Part shown: in pieces, positions 14,247-22,093 of the stretch
How the letters are laid out: each line of letters opens with the position of its first letter
Position numbering within the stretch: the first letter of the stretch is position 1
Assembly (NCBI GenBank): GCA_022706865.1
Contig: JAKJBT010000022.1
Location: 1 to 22,222, forward strand
Direction: 5' to 3'
DNA: 22,222 nucleotides
Source of the DNA: Bacillota bacterium
Lineage (GTDB): Bacteria > Bacillota_A > Clostridia > Lutisporales > Lutisporaceae
Position numbers and translations under genes: made by a program
Notes under the pieces: model-generated
What the model was told of the DNA's origin: nothing
The model's input: the letters and a program-made list of their open reading frames with translations, nothing else
The model's database searches: none

Positions 14247-15443
14247 TCAGTTCGAATTTCCGAACCAAAATATTATTGCATTTCTTAAGTTATTTAGAAA
14301 GGAAGATTTGCTTACGTCAGCATCGCAAATCAAATTATGCCTCCCAACCTCTGTATCATTAATGCTTATAACCAGTTCACCGATCTTTTCGCCTTTTTTA
14401 ACGGGTGCAGTGAGAACCTCAGGGAGCTCTGCTTTTTTTACTATGTTCTTCTCTTCACCCTTATTCAACAGCACCGAAACATCACTTTCCGCCACTGCGT
14501 TTATCTTCAGCCTGCTGCCTTTTGACACATTCACTTCCTGTATCTTATCACCTTTTTTCGCTATTATGAGACTGTTGAAATTTGCAAATCCGTAGTCAAT
14601 AAGCTTTCGTGCTTCTTTATTTCTTATATCCACCTTCGGGGAACCCATAACCACGCTTATAAGCCTCAAGTTATTCCTTTTTGCAGTTACGGAAATACAA
14701 TATCCTGCTTCCTCGGTCCATCCTGTCTTAATACCATCCACGTCGTTGTAGAATCTGACCATCTTGTTTTTGTTCACTAATTCCCTCAATACGTTGTTTT
14801 TCTTTCCTACATAGACCTTGACCATATACTGTGATATGAAATCAAATATTTTTTCATGCTTTAAAAGCTCTCTGGACAATACCGCCAGATCATATGCCGT
14901 TGTCACATGCCCGCTCACGGAAAGGCCGTTGGGGTTTACAAAATTGCTGTCGTTTGCTCCCAGCTCTTTTGCTCTCTTGTTCATCAGCTTCACAAATTCC
15001 TCTTCACTTCCGGATATATGCTCAGCCATTGCAATGCATGCATCATTTGCCGACTCCACAGCTATGCCGTACATAAGCTCTTTTACCGTTCTGACTTCAC
15101 CGGCTTCCAGCAGCAGCATGGTACCCCTGCTGTTTTTGCTGGATGCCTGGGGACTTATTGTAACCTTATCCTCATAGCTTATCTTTCCGCTGTCCAATGC
15201 CTCCATAATAAGCAGCATTGTCATTACCTTGGTAACACTGGCAGGAGGTAATTTTTCGCGGGAATTCTGTTCATATATTATTTTACCCGTGCCAAAATCC
15301 ATAAGTACCGCTGATTTACAGTCAAGGTTCATATCATCTGCTGCGTATACCGGAATAATCAATCCATAATAAGCAATTGCGAGTATGGTAATAAAACATA
15401 TCAGCTTACGGGATAATTTATTAATATTTGCCGAATTATACAT
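14247..15443 (-). CDS. dacF: D-alanyl-D-alanine carboxypeptidase, DacF-like (S11 family), copy 2
   Basis: A 398-residue penicillin-binding protein that removes the terminal D-Ala from peptidoglycan stems. It keeps SVTK (S69-K72), SAN (131-133) and KTG (239-241, in DGIKTGWTEEAG). A basic-hydrophobic N-terminus (KLICFITILAIAYYG, ending near PVYAADD) is a signal peptide with likely cleavage at about residue 34. The C-terminal region after about 285 is the PBP5_C beta domain, and the last 25 residues (FLNNLRNAIIFWFG) form a probable amphipathic membrane anchor. AGGAGG precedes the ATG. The position near spoIIM/xerD/deoB/pun/pdp and a possible sigma-F promoter at 15473-15503 support the forespore enzyme DacF, although copy 1 at 8253 could share the role. 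Confidence 0.9.
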   Translation of the reverse strand: MYNSANINKLSRKLICFITILAIAYYGLIIPVYAADDMNLDCKSAVLMDFGTGKIIYEQNSREKLPPASVTKVMTMLLIMEALDSGKISYEDKVTISPQASSKNSRGTMLLLEAGEVRTVKELMYGIAVESANDACIAMAEHISGSEEEFVKLMNKRAKELGANDSNFVNPNGLSVSGHVTTAYDLAVLSRELLKHEKIFDFISQYMVKVYVGKKNNVLRELVNKNKMVRFYNDVDGIKTGWTEEAGYCISVTAKRNNLRLISVVMGSPKVDIRNKEARKLIDYGFANFNSLIIAKKGDKIQEVNVSKGSRLKINAVAESDVSVLLNKGEEKNIVKKAELPEVLTAPVKKGEKIGELVISINDTEVGRHNLICDADVSKSSFLNNLRNAIIFWFGNSN

Positions 15444-15472
15444 AACAATCCTCCTACTTGATTAGTTTACTT

Positions 15473-15503
15473 TTATGTTACCCTGCAGAAGAATCTGTTA
15501 TGC
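15473..15503 (-). promoter_or_regulatory. Candidate sigma-F (forespore) promoter of dacF
   Basis: On the minus strand GCATA (15499-15503) and GGTAACATAA (15473-15482) are 16 nt apart. This resembles the forespore pattern GYWTA - about 16 nt - GGnrAnAnTR with one core mismatch. It lies about 30 nt before the dacF ATG. dacF of B. subtilis is under forespore control, which makes the match meaningful, but it is a single-site pattern match. Confidence 0.4.
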
Positions 15504-15516
15504 AATTCCAAGATAT

Positions 15517-16791
15517 CTATTCAACTATTACAGAAACTCCGTCCGGTATGACGGTAATTTTGGAATCCTTACTTCCCAATATTTCATCAGCCCTAGCAAT
15601 AGCTTCTGCCACAGACTGTGCGGGAATCATATGCAGCTCCCGTACCATTTCCTCAGGTGCATCCGATATATAAACAACCGATGCTCTTTTTAAAATGCGC
15701 GCGAATATCTGCGACTGCCATTGATCAGGAATTGTCTCTTCTCTTGGAGCAGCCATGAACCTATCCATCAGTTTATTTATATTTTTTTCTTCCTTGAATG
15801 TCCTGAAGAATTCTTCTCCCCCATGGCCATCATCTGATTTTGCAGCCATGATTATTACACCGCCTTCATTTACAGTTGCTTCAGCTGCCGTCATACCCTT
15901 CACTGCCTGATATATATTCTGGTCAAGAGGATACCCTCCATTTGTTGAAATCACAATATCTGACATCGCACTGTCAACCCTGCACTGGTTTTTCAGAAAG
16001 CGGCAGCCTTCCATATGAGCAAGCTCGCAGTCTCCTGCAACTGCGTAAATCACTTCTTTATCGGAATTAATTATAACATTCACAATAAAATCCAATCCTG
16101 CTGCCCTGGCTGCATAAATCATGTCCCTGTGTATCGGATTTCCTTCAAGAACCCCTGTTCTTGATTTCTCATCATTTATAAACCTTGAATTGTGATTGTA
16201 CATAACCGTTTTTCTGCCTGCAATTCCGGGAAGTATACTTTTCCTTCCCCCAGAGAAGCCTGCAAAAAAGTGAGGTTCGATAAAGCCCTCGGAAACAAGC
16301 AGATCTGCTTCCACAGCTATTTTATTTAAAATCAGTTCTCCTCCTGAAGGAAGCATCCCTATATTGACGAGCATACTTTTATCATCGCAATCATGGACAT
16401 GGATTTTTTCTTTAGCAGCTATTTCCTGCCCGAACTTAACCTCAAGCTCAGCAGCTGTTGTGCCCCTATGGCACCCCGTTGATATCAGAATTGTAATATC
16501 TGCATCCGGATTGCCTTTCCTTATTTCAGAAAGAATTAAAGGCATTATTATTCTGCTGGGTACCGGCCTTGTATGATCACTTGCTATTATGGCAACCTTA
16601 TTCTTACCTTTTGCCATTTCACTTAGTGCAGGTGTCCCTATCGGTTTTTCAACAGCCTTCTTTACAATCTCCTCTTGGCTGAGTTCTGTTTTATAGTGAT
16701 GCAATTGCGGAACCAGAACGGCATTCAGCCTTTCTTCAGGTATTTCCGATTCGATGTATCCTTTTCCATACGGAAATCTGATCTTCTGCAT
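15517..16791 (-). CDS. LarA-family (nickel-pincer) racemase/epimerase homologue
   Basis: A 424-residue protein of the lactate racemase catalytic family (DUF2088 plus the LarA C-terminal domain). Residues that hold the nickel-pincer nucleotide in Lactobacillus LarA occur at the same numbers here: H108 (STGCHRG), H174 and K184 (EPHFFAGFSGGRKS) and H200 (MYNHN). ASDHTRPVP (D72, R75) is also a family signature. It is therefore likely an active 2-hydroxyacid racemase or epimerase, but the family includes enzymes for substrates other than lactate, so larA is not assigned. The cofactor genes larB, larC and larE are not nearby. It follows pdp by 72 nt and may be read from the nucleoside operon or from a weak promoter in that gap. 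GGAGG precedes the ATG. Confidence 0.85.
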   Translation of the reverse strand: MQKIRFPYGKGYIESEIPEERLNAVLVPQLHHYKTELSQEEIVKKAVEKPIGTPALSEMAKGKNKVAIIASDHTRPVPSRIIMPLILSEIRKGNPDADITILISTGCHRGTTAAELEVKFGQEIAAKEKIHVHDCDDKSMLVNIGMLPSGGELILNKIAVEADLLVSEGFIEPHFFAGFSGGRKSILPGIAGRKTVMYNHNSRFINDEKSRTGVLEGNPIHRDMIYAARAAGLDFIVNVIINSDKEVIYAVAGDCELAHMEGCRFLKNQCRVDSAMSDIVISTNGGYPLDQNIYQAVKGMTAAEATVNEGGVIIMAAKSDDGHGGEEFFRTFKEEKNINKLMDRFMAAPREETIPDQWQSQIFARILKRASVVYISDAPEEMVRELHMIPAQSVAEAIARADEILGSKDSKITVIPDGVSVIVE

Positions 16792-16863
16792 AATACCTGC
16801 TCCTCCGATTAATAAATATATTCTGCGATTTGTACATAAATAATAGTATCAATCAAGGCCTCT

Positions 16864-18165
16864 TCATCTGATTACATCATGCACATATTTTTCTATTATT
16901 GTTTGTTTATTACCTATACTGTACGCTTTAAGGGCAATCTTCTCCGCTTCGCCGGTGTCCTGCAAATTTGTATGAAGTACACATAGAATATCGCCCGGGT
17001 AAGTTTTATCCCCGACCTTCTTTTTCATGCTTATCCCGGCTGAAAAGTCTATTCTGTCTTCCTTGGTTTTTCTGCCCGCACCCAGAAGCATTGCCGAAAT
17101 GCCTATGCTTTCAGCATCTATTGAACTTACATAGCCGCTCTTTTTTGATCTGACTTCTATATGATATTTGGCCTTCGGAAGTTTTTCAGTATTGTCAACC
17201 ACATCCGGATCTCCGCCTTGAATCTGTATCAGCAGCTTTAACTTATCAACAGCCTTGCCGCTCCTGATTACTTCTTCCAATGCGGAATATGCTTTTTCAA
17301 AATCTTTGAAGGCGCCTCCAAGTACCGCCATATAAGAAGCAATGGTCAAAGCCACTTGGGTTTCGTCCTCCGAACCCCTTCCCTTCAATACGTCAATGGT
17401 TTCAATTATTTCATTGGAATTACCCACTTCATGTCCCAAGGGCTGACTCATGTCCGTCACTACCGCTATGGTTTTCCTATTCAGGGATTTGCCGATTTCA
17501 ACCATTGTCCGGGCAAGCTCTGCTGCCTCTCCTACAGATTTCATAAAGGCCCCCGAGCCTACTTTTACATCAAGAACAATACAATCCGCACCGGAAGCAA
17601 TCTTTTTACTCATAATTGAGCTTGCAATCAAAGGAATACTGTCAACGGTTGCCGTTACATCCCTTAAAGCATACAGCTTCTTGTCAGCGGGCACAAAATT
17701 TCCCGATTGGCCCGAAATAGCCATTTTATACTTATTCACGTTCTCAATGAATTCGTCTCCGGTCAGTTCCGTCCTAAAACCCGGAATGGACTCAAGCTTA
17801 TCTATGGTTCCGCCGGTATGCCCCAGCCCTCTGCCGCTCATTTTGGCAATAGGAATGCCCAGGGAGGCAACCAGAGGGATGACAATCAAACTGATTTTGT
17901 CTCCCACCCCTCCTGTGGAATGTTTGTCCACCTTCACACCTGCAATTTTCGAAAGGTCAACTGTCTCTCCCGAATTTACCATAGCCATTGTAAGTTCTGC
18001 TGTCTCTCTTTTGCTCATTCCTCTAAAGTAAACAGCCATAAGAAGAGCTGCTGTCTGATAATCAGGGATTGATCCGTCAGTGTACCCGTTTATGAAGAAT
18101 TGGATTTCTTCCCTTGTCAGCTCTTCTCCGTTTCTTTTCTTGGTTATGATATCGTACATCCTCAT
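16864..18165 (-). CDS. pdp: Pyrimidine-nucleoside phosphorylase
   Basis: A 433-residue type II nucleoside phosphorylase that cleaves uridine, thymidine and deoxyuridine with phosphate to the free base and (deoxy)ribose 1-phosphate in the cytoplasm. The phosphate/potassium motif KHSTGGVGDK (81-90) and KMSGRGLGHTGGTIDKLES (108-126) are both intact, as are VKVGSGAFM and the C-terminal alpha/beta domain (HIEVRSKKSGYVSSIDAESIG). Length is standard. The ATG at 18165 overlaps the punA paralogue's TAA as TAATG, with GAGGTG 8 nt upstream, so translation is coupled. It is the fourth gene of deoB-punA-punA-pdp, which feeds sugar 1-phosphates from both base classes to DeoB. Confidence 0.96.
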   Translation of the reverse strand: MRMYDIITKKRNGEELTREEIQFFINGYTDGSIPDYQTAALLMAVYFRGMSKRETAELTMAMVNSGETVDLSKIAGVKVDKHSTGGVGDKISLIVIPLVASLGIPIAKMSGRGLGHTGGTIDKLESIPGFRTELTGDEFIENVNKYKMAISGQSGNFVPADKKLYALRDVTATVDSIPLIASSIMSKKIASGADCIVLDVKVGSGAFMKSVGEAAELARTMVEIGKSLNRKTIAVVTDMSQPLGHEVGNSNEIIETIDVLKGRGSEDETQVALTIASYMAVLGGAFKDFEKAYSALEEVIRSGKAVDKLKLLIQIQGGDPDVVDNTEKLPKAKYHIEVRSKKSGYVSSIDAESIGISAMLLGAGRKTKEDRIDFSAGISMKKKVGDKTYPGDILCVLHTNLQDTGEAEKIALKAYSIGNKQTIIEKYVHDVIR

Positions 18166-18989
18166 TACAGCTGCACCTCTTTGATAAATTGTTTAACCAG
18201 AGAAACAAACCTTGGTTTCACTGATTCGGCAACCTTTACTATTTCCTCATGAGTAGGTGCTGTCATTGTGTCGGGAATAGCCATATCCGTAATGCAGGAC
18301 ACTCCTGCAACCTTGAGTCCGCAGTGTCTTGCGGCAATTGCCTCCGGTACTGTGGACATACCCACCGTGTCAGCTCCCAGCTTTATCATCATCGAAAGCT
18401 CCGCCTTTGTAGAATAGTTCGGTCCGCTTACCGCGCCATAAACACCCTTATGCACCCGGATGCCTTGTGATGCGGCAATCTTCTCCAGCAGCTCAACCAA
18501 TTCCTTGTCGTACACCTGTGACATATCCGGGAACCGGGGCCCGAATTCTTCAAGGTTCGGCCCTATCAGAGGGTTTGTGCCCATGAAGTTTATATGGTCC
18601 GTAATTATCATAATATCTCCGGCTTCAAAGTTTGGATTCAACCCTCCGCAGGCATTGCTGGCAACCAGGAGCTTTATGCCCAGCTTCTTCATAACCCTTA
18701 CCGGTATCGTAACCTCCTGCATGGAATAGCCCTCGTAGTAATGGAATCTCCCCTGCATTGCAATTACCCTTTTGCCTTCAAGGCGGCCCAGTATAAGCCT
18801 TCCTTCATGTCCGAACACCGTAGATACGGGAAATTCCGGTATATCTGCGTAGTCAATTGACGATACCTTATCGATGTAGTCTGCCAACGAACCCAGGCCG
18901 GTACCGAGTACTATGCCTATCTCAGGTTCAAACCCTGAATTCTCCCTGATAAACTCTGTTGATTTTTCAATTCTTTCTCTTAAATCCAT
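18165..18989 (-). CDS. Purine nucleoside phosphorylase paralogue with altered base-recognition residues
   Basis: A 274-residue trimeric-type purine nucleoside phosphorylase homologue, closely related to the gene just upstream. Phosphate and ribose residues are kept (GTGLGS, GHEGR, QGRFHYYEGY, GMSTVPEA). The base pocket differs: where family members binding 6-oxopurines have Glu in GPSYE and Asn in SCITN, this protein has Ser (S193, GPNYSTKAE) and Asp (D235, SCITDM). MTA phosphorylases of the same superfamily have Ser and Asp at these places, so this copy may act on 6-aminopurine nucleosides such as adenosine or methylthioadenosine. GGGGG (18998-19002) lies 8 nt before the ATG at 18989; a second ATG at 18995 is too close to it. 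A TAATG junction couples it to pdp. Family is certain; specificity is inference. Confidence 0.9.
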   Translation of the reverse strand: MDLRERIEKSTEFIRENSGFEPEIGIVLGTGLGSLADYIDKVSSIDYADIPEFPVSTVFGHEGRLILGRLEGKRVIAMQGRFHYYEGYSMQEVTIPVRVMKKLGIKLLVASNACGGLNPNFEAGDIMIITDHINFMGTNPLIGPNLEEFGPRFPDMSQVYDKELVELLEKIAASQGIRVHKGVYGAVSGPNYSTKAELSMMIKLGADTVGMSTVPEAIAARHCGLKVAGVSCITDMAIPDTMTAPTHEEIVKVAESVKPRFVSLVKQFIKEVQL

Positions 18990-19014
18990 TTTCATTACCC
19001 CCGAATTTTCATTC

Positions 19015-19839
19015 TCATATTCTCTCTATAACACTTTTAATAAGCCTTGAAAAGCTTTCCTTGACCCTATCCGCCGTCTCCATGACCTCTCTGTGGTTTA
19101 ACGGAGTATCCATAATACCTGCAGCCATATTTGTTATGCAGGATATTCCCGCCGTTTTGATCCCGCAGTGATTTGCTGCCAATACTTCAGGCACGGTAGA
19201 CATTCCCACTGCATCAGCTCCCAATGTTCTGAAGGCTCTTATTTCAGCAGGTGTCTCGTAACTGGGCCCTGTAAGAAATATGTATGTTCCTTCCTGCAAT
19301 TTTATATCCTCTGAAGCTGCACATTCCTTAATTATTTCTGTCAGCTCTTTTGAATATGCCGCCGACATATCAGGAAACCGCGGCCCGAAAGCTTCGAGAT
19401 TCGGTCCCATCAGAGGATTATTACCGGTATAATTTATGTGATCCTTTATTATCATCAGGTCTCCGGGTTTGAAGCTTGTATTTATGCCTCCGGCTGCATT
19501 TGTCACTATAAGTTTCTTAACTCCCAGGGAGTTGAAAACCCATATGGGGAAAGCAACCTCCTTCATATTGTAACCTTCGTAAAAATGAAATCTCCCCTGC
19601 ATGAAAACTACCCTCTTGCCTCCCATAGTGCCGAATATGAGCCTTCCTTTATGCCCCTGCACTGTGGATACCGGGAAGCCCGGTATTTCCTTGTATTCCA
19701 CTATCCTTTTATTCTCTGCTTCCTCCGCCAGGTCGCCCAGGCCGGAGCCGAGTATAAGGGCAGCTTCAGGGGCAGCACCTGCACTTTCAATTAAATAATC
19801 CCTGGCTTCATTTATCACAGATAATAAGTTCTCCTTCAT
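19015..19839 (-). CDS. punA: Purine nucleoside phosphorylase (inosine/guanosine type)
   Basis: A 274-residue trimeric purine nucleoside phosphorylase that cleaves inosine, guanosine and their deoxy forms with phosphate. The phosphate loop GSGLGD (31-36), GHKGR, QGRFHFYEGY (81-90), TNAAGG and GMSTVPEV are all present. The base-recognition pair is canonical: E195 in GPSYETPAE and N237 in SCITNMAAG, which hold the N1/N2 and O6 side of 6-oxopurines. GGGGGTGA precedes the ATG at 19839. It starts 19 nt after deoB and lies 25 nt before its paralogue at 18989. The two copies align without gaps over nearly their whole length, so they are a tandem duplication followed by specialisation. Confidence 0.95.
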   Translation of the reverse strand: MKENLLSVINEARDYLIESAGAAPEAALILGSGLGDLAEEAENKRIVEYKEIPGFPVSTVQGHKGRLIFGTMGGKRVVFMQGRFHFYEGYNMKEVAFPIWVFNSLGVKKLIVTNAAGGINTSFKPGDLMIIKDHINYTGNNPLMGPNLEAFGPRFPDMSAAYSKELTEIIKECAASEDIKLQEGTYIFLTGPSYETPAEIRAFRTLGADAVGMSTVPEVLAANHCGIKTAGISCITNMAAGIMDTPLNHREVMETADRVKESFSRLIKSVIERI

Positions 19840-19858
19840 TCACAATCACCCCCGTTTG

Positions 19859-21034
19859 TTAAATTCTATAAATTTCAGTTCTAAAGGATTTACCGTCTAT
19901 TTCTATTGGCAGCCCCAATAAATCCAGCACCGTTGCCCCTATATCCGAAAAACTTGCCCTTGTGCCTATGTCTGCCCCTTGTTTTACATGCCTGCCATAT
20001 AGCAGTATCGGTATGTATTCTCTTGAATGGTCCGTACTCTCTGTGGTCGGGTCACAGCCGTGATCCGCAGTAATAATCAATATGTCGGAATCCTTCATTG
20101 CCGCAAGGATCTCCGGAAGCCTGGCATCAAAAGACATAAGTGCCCCGGCATATCCTTCCGCATCATTTCTGTGTCCGTAAAGCATGTCAAAATCAACAAG
20201 GTTTGAAAATATCAGCCCCGGTTTATCCTCTGCCATATATTCCAGCGTCTTATCTACAACATCCATATTGTCCTTTGTGTGAACAGCTTCAGTGATACCC
20301 GCCCCTGCAAAAATATCCTCAATTTTTCCGACAGCTGCCACATTCATGCCATTTTCAGCTATAATATCAAGCATTGTCTTCTTAATTGGCTTCAGGGAGA
20401 AATCCCTTCTGTTTGAGGTGCGTTTATAGCTTCCGCTTTTCCCGAGGAAGGGCCTTGCAATAACGCGTCCCACCGCATACTCGTCCTTCAGTAGTGCTCT
20501 TGCTTTTTCACATATTTCATAAAGCCTTTGAAGGGGTATTACCTCCTCATGGGCTGCTATCTGAAAAACACTATCTGCAGATGTATATATTATCGGATAG
20601 CCTGTTTCCACATGCTTATCACCAAGTCTTGCAATTATCTCCGTTCCTGAAGCTACTTCATTTCCAAGTGTTTTTACACCTATAGCCCTTTCAAAGGCCT
20701 CCACAAGCTCTCGGGGGAATCCTTCAGGAAAAGTAGGAAAGGGCCGGGACAAAGTTGCTCCTGCAATTTCCCAATGGCCTGTAGTCGTATCCTTCCCGGG
20801 TGAGACCTCTTTTGCCCTGCCGAAGCTTCCTATTGGATTCTCTGCAATTTGCAAGCCTATACTCCTGTCAATATTTCCAAGGCCAAGAGCTTCAAGATTC
20901 TCCAGTTTGAAATTTTTCACACTTCTCACCAGGCTTCCCAAGGTATTGCTCCCGGAATCCCCGTACTTATCTGCGTCAGGCAGCTCCCCTATTCCAACGC
21001 TGTCCAAAACTATGAGAATCACTCTTCTAATCAT
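19859..21034 (-). CDS. deoB: Phosphopentomutase
   Basis: A 391-residue phosphopentomutase of the alkaline-phosphatase superfamily that interconverts (deoxy)ribose 1-phosphate and 5-phosphate. The metal site is visible at D11 (VLDSVGIGELPDA), in NLVDFDMLYGHRND, in TADHGCDPTTESTDHSREYIP, and the phosphorylated threonine lies in GKDTTTGHWEIAG (83-85). Length is typical. AGGAGG lies upstream of the ATG at 21034. It leads the nucleoside operon, processing the sugar phosphate produced by the three downstream phosphorylases. The upstream xerD unit is terminated at 21097-21120, so a separate promoter is expected in 21035-21097, but I could not find a convincing one. No repressor gene such as deoR is seen in the window. 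Confidence 0.97.
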   Translation of the reverse strand: MIRRVILIVLDSVGIGELPDADKYGDSGSNTLGSLVRSVKNFKLENLEALGLGNIDRSIGLQIAENPIGSFGRAKEVSPGKDTTTGHWEIAGATLSRPFPTFPEGFPRELVEAFERAIGVKTLGNEVASGTEIIARLGDKHVETGYPIIYTSADSVFQIAAHEEVIPLQRLYEICEKARALLKDEYAVGRVIARPFLGKSGSYKRTSNRRDFSLKPIKKTMLDIIAENGMNVAAVGKIEDIFAGAGITEAVHTKDNMDVVDKTLEYMAEDKPGLIFSNLVDFDMLYGHRNDAEGYAGALMSFDARLPEILAAMKDSDILIITADHGCDPTTESTDHSREYIPILLYGRHVKQGADIGTRASFSDIGATVLDLLGLPIEIDGKSFRTEIYRI

Positions 21035-21096
21035 ATCTATACCTCCTAATTTCGGTAACCAGAATCCTGCGTCTTTAGTCTGTGAACTGATAAATA

Positions 21097-21120
21097 TTAA
21101 AAAGGGCTTTTTAAGCCCTT
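21097..21120 (-). terminator. Rho-independent terminator overlapping the xerD stop codon
   Basis: AAGGGCTT (21102-21109) and AAGCCCTT (21113-21120) form a perfect 8-bp stem, and the minus strand continues as TTTTTAATATTT. The loop and one arm include the xerD stop (21111-21113). It separates spoIIM-xerD from the deoB operon. Confidence 0.8.
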
Positions 21121-22001
21121 GGATGAGTCTTGCTGTATACTTCTTTTATTCTGCTCTTATTTATCTTGCTGTATACTTGAGTTGTAGAGATATCCGAGTG
21201 TCCAAGCATCTCCTGTATTGCTTGAAGGTCGGCGCCGTTCTCTATAAGATGTACTGCAAATGAATGCCTTAGGGTATGAGGGGTTATTGACTTTTTTATA
21301 TTTGCCTTTGCAGTATAATATTTTATTATTTTCCAAAAACCCTGCCGGGTCATTTTCTGCCCGTGGAAATTGACAAACAGCAGCTTGTGGTTATCATTGG
21401 TGCAGAGCTTCTTTCTGAAATCATCCAGATAAGTCTTTATATATTTAACGGCAACGTTGCCCAGAGGTATGGATCTGGACTTTACTTCGCCGTTCCTGCA
21501 TATGATTAATCCTGAATTCAGATCTACATCATCAATATTCAATGAAATAAGTTCCGATACCCTGATGCCGGTAGCATAAAGCAGCTCCAGCATGGCTTTA
21601 TCCCTTGCACCCTTTGCATCAACAGGTACAGGCTGCTCAAGCAGAAGCTCCACTTCCTTCTTGGTAAGCACAGAGGGAAGCTTTTTTTCTACCTTTGGTG
21701 ATTCAAGATTCGCAGAAGGATCAATATCTATATATCTCTCATTCTGCATAAATTGGTAAAAACACCTTATGGAAGCAAGATTCCTGGAGATCGTTGAAGT
21801 GGCTTTGCCTGTCTTTTGCAATGCAATCAAATATGTAATGATAATGGTTTTTGTAACCTTCTCCAATGAAAGAGCATGTTCTCTAAGATAAACTTCGAAT
21901 TGCCTTATATCTCTTTTATAGGATTCCAGCGTATTTGCCGATAATTCCTTATTATTAATGAGATAATCCAAAAACAACTCAATATAGCTCATTAGAATCA
22001 T
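21111..22001 (-). CDS. xerD: Site-specific tyrosine recombinase XerD
   Basis: A 296-residue tyrosine recombinase that, with a partner, resolves chromosome dimers at dif. All catalytic residues are visible: R147 (ATGIRVSEL), K174 (GEVKSRSIPL), H242 and R245 (HTLRHSF), H268 (LGHSD) and nucleophile Y277 (QVYSKI). The N-terminal SAM-like DNA-binding domain covers about residues 5-90. Full length, a chromosomal housekeeping neighbourhood beside spoIIM and deoB, and the absence of phage genes make this the resident XerD, not a mobile-element integrase. Starts at 22001 (AGAGGGG close upstream) and 21992 are both possible. Its stop codon lies inside the terminator at 21097-21120. Confidence 0.94.
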   Translation of the reverse strand: MILMSYIELFLDYLINNKELSANTLESYKRDIRQFEVYLREHALSLEKVTKTIIITYLIALQKTGKATSTISRNLASIRCFYQFMQNERYIDIDPSANLESPKVEKKLPSVLTKKEVELLLEQPVPVDAKGARDKAMLELLYATGIRVSELISLNIDDVDLNSGLIICRNGEVKSRSIPLGNVAVKYIKTYLDDFRKKLCTNDNHKLLFVNFHGQKMTRQGFWKIIKYYTAKANIKKSITPHTLRHSFAVHLIENGADLQAIQEMLGHSDISTTQVYSKINKSRIKEVYSKTHPRA

Positions 22002-22093
22002 ATCCCCTCTATTACAGTATCTTTAAACTATTCAACACAGATAATAAAAATCCTCCAATAAATGAAAATTTTTCATAGGCTTTGCCTTTATTT

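Noticed and set aside
14005..14595. 196-codon plus-strand open frame crossing the M50 and dacF genes
   Set aside because: It runs antisense through two solid genes and the terminator between them, with no family resemblance or ribosome binding site.
17450..18031. 193-codon plus-strand open frame opposite pdp
   Set aside because: It lies wholly antisense to a well-conserved phosphorylase, has no ribosome binding site, and its composition is that of a reverse-frame shadow.
21111..22001. Tyrosine recombinase as a mobile-element integrase
   Set aside because: No attachment-site repeat, tRNA, phage or conjugation genes are nearby, and the spoIIM-xerD-deoB order is a chromosomal housekeeping arrangement.
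22060..22075. ATGAAAATTTTTCAT palindrome upstream of xerD
   Set aside because: It is AT-only apart from the ends, with no room for a stable loop, and not in a position that fits a terminator with a T tail. Likely chance.
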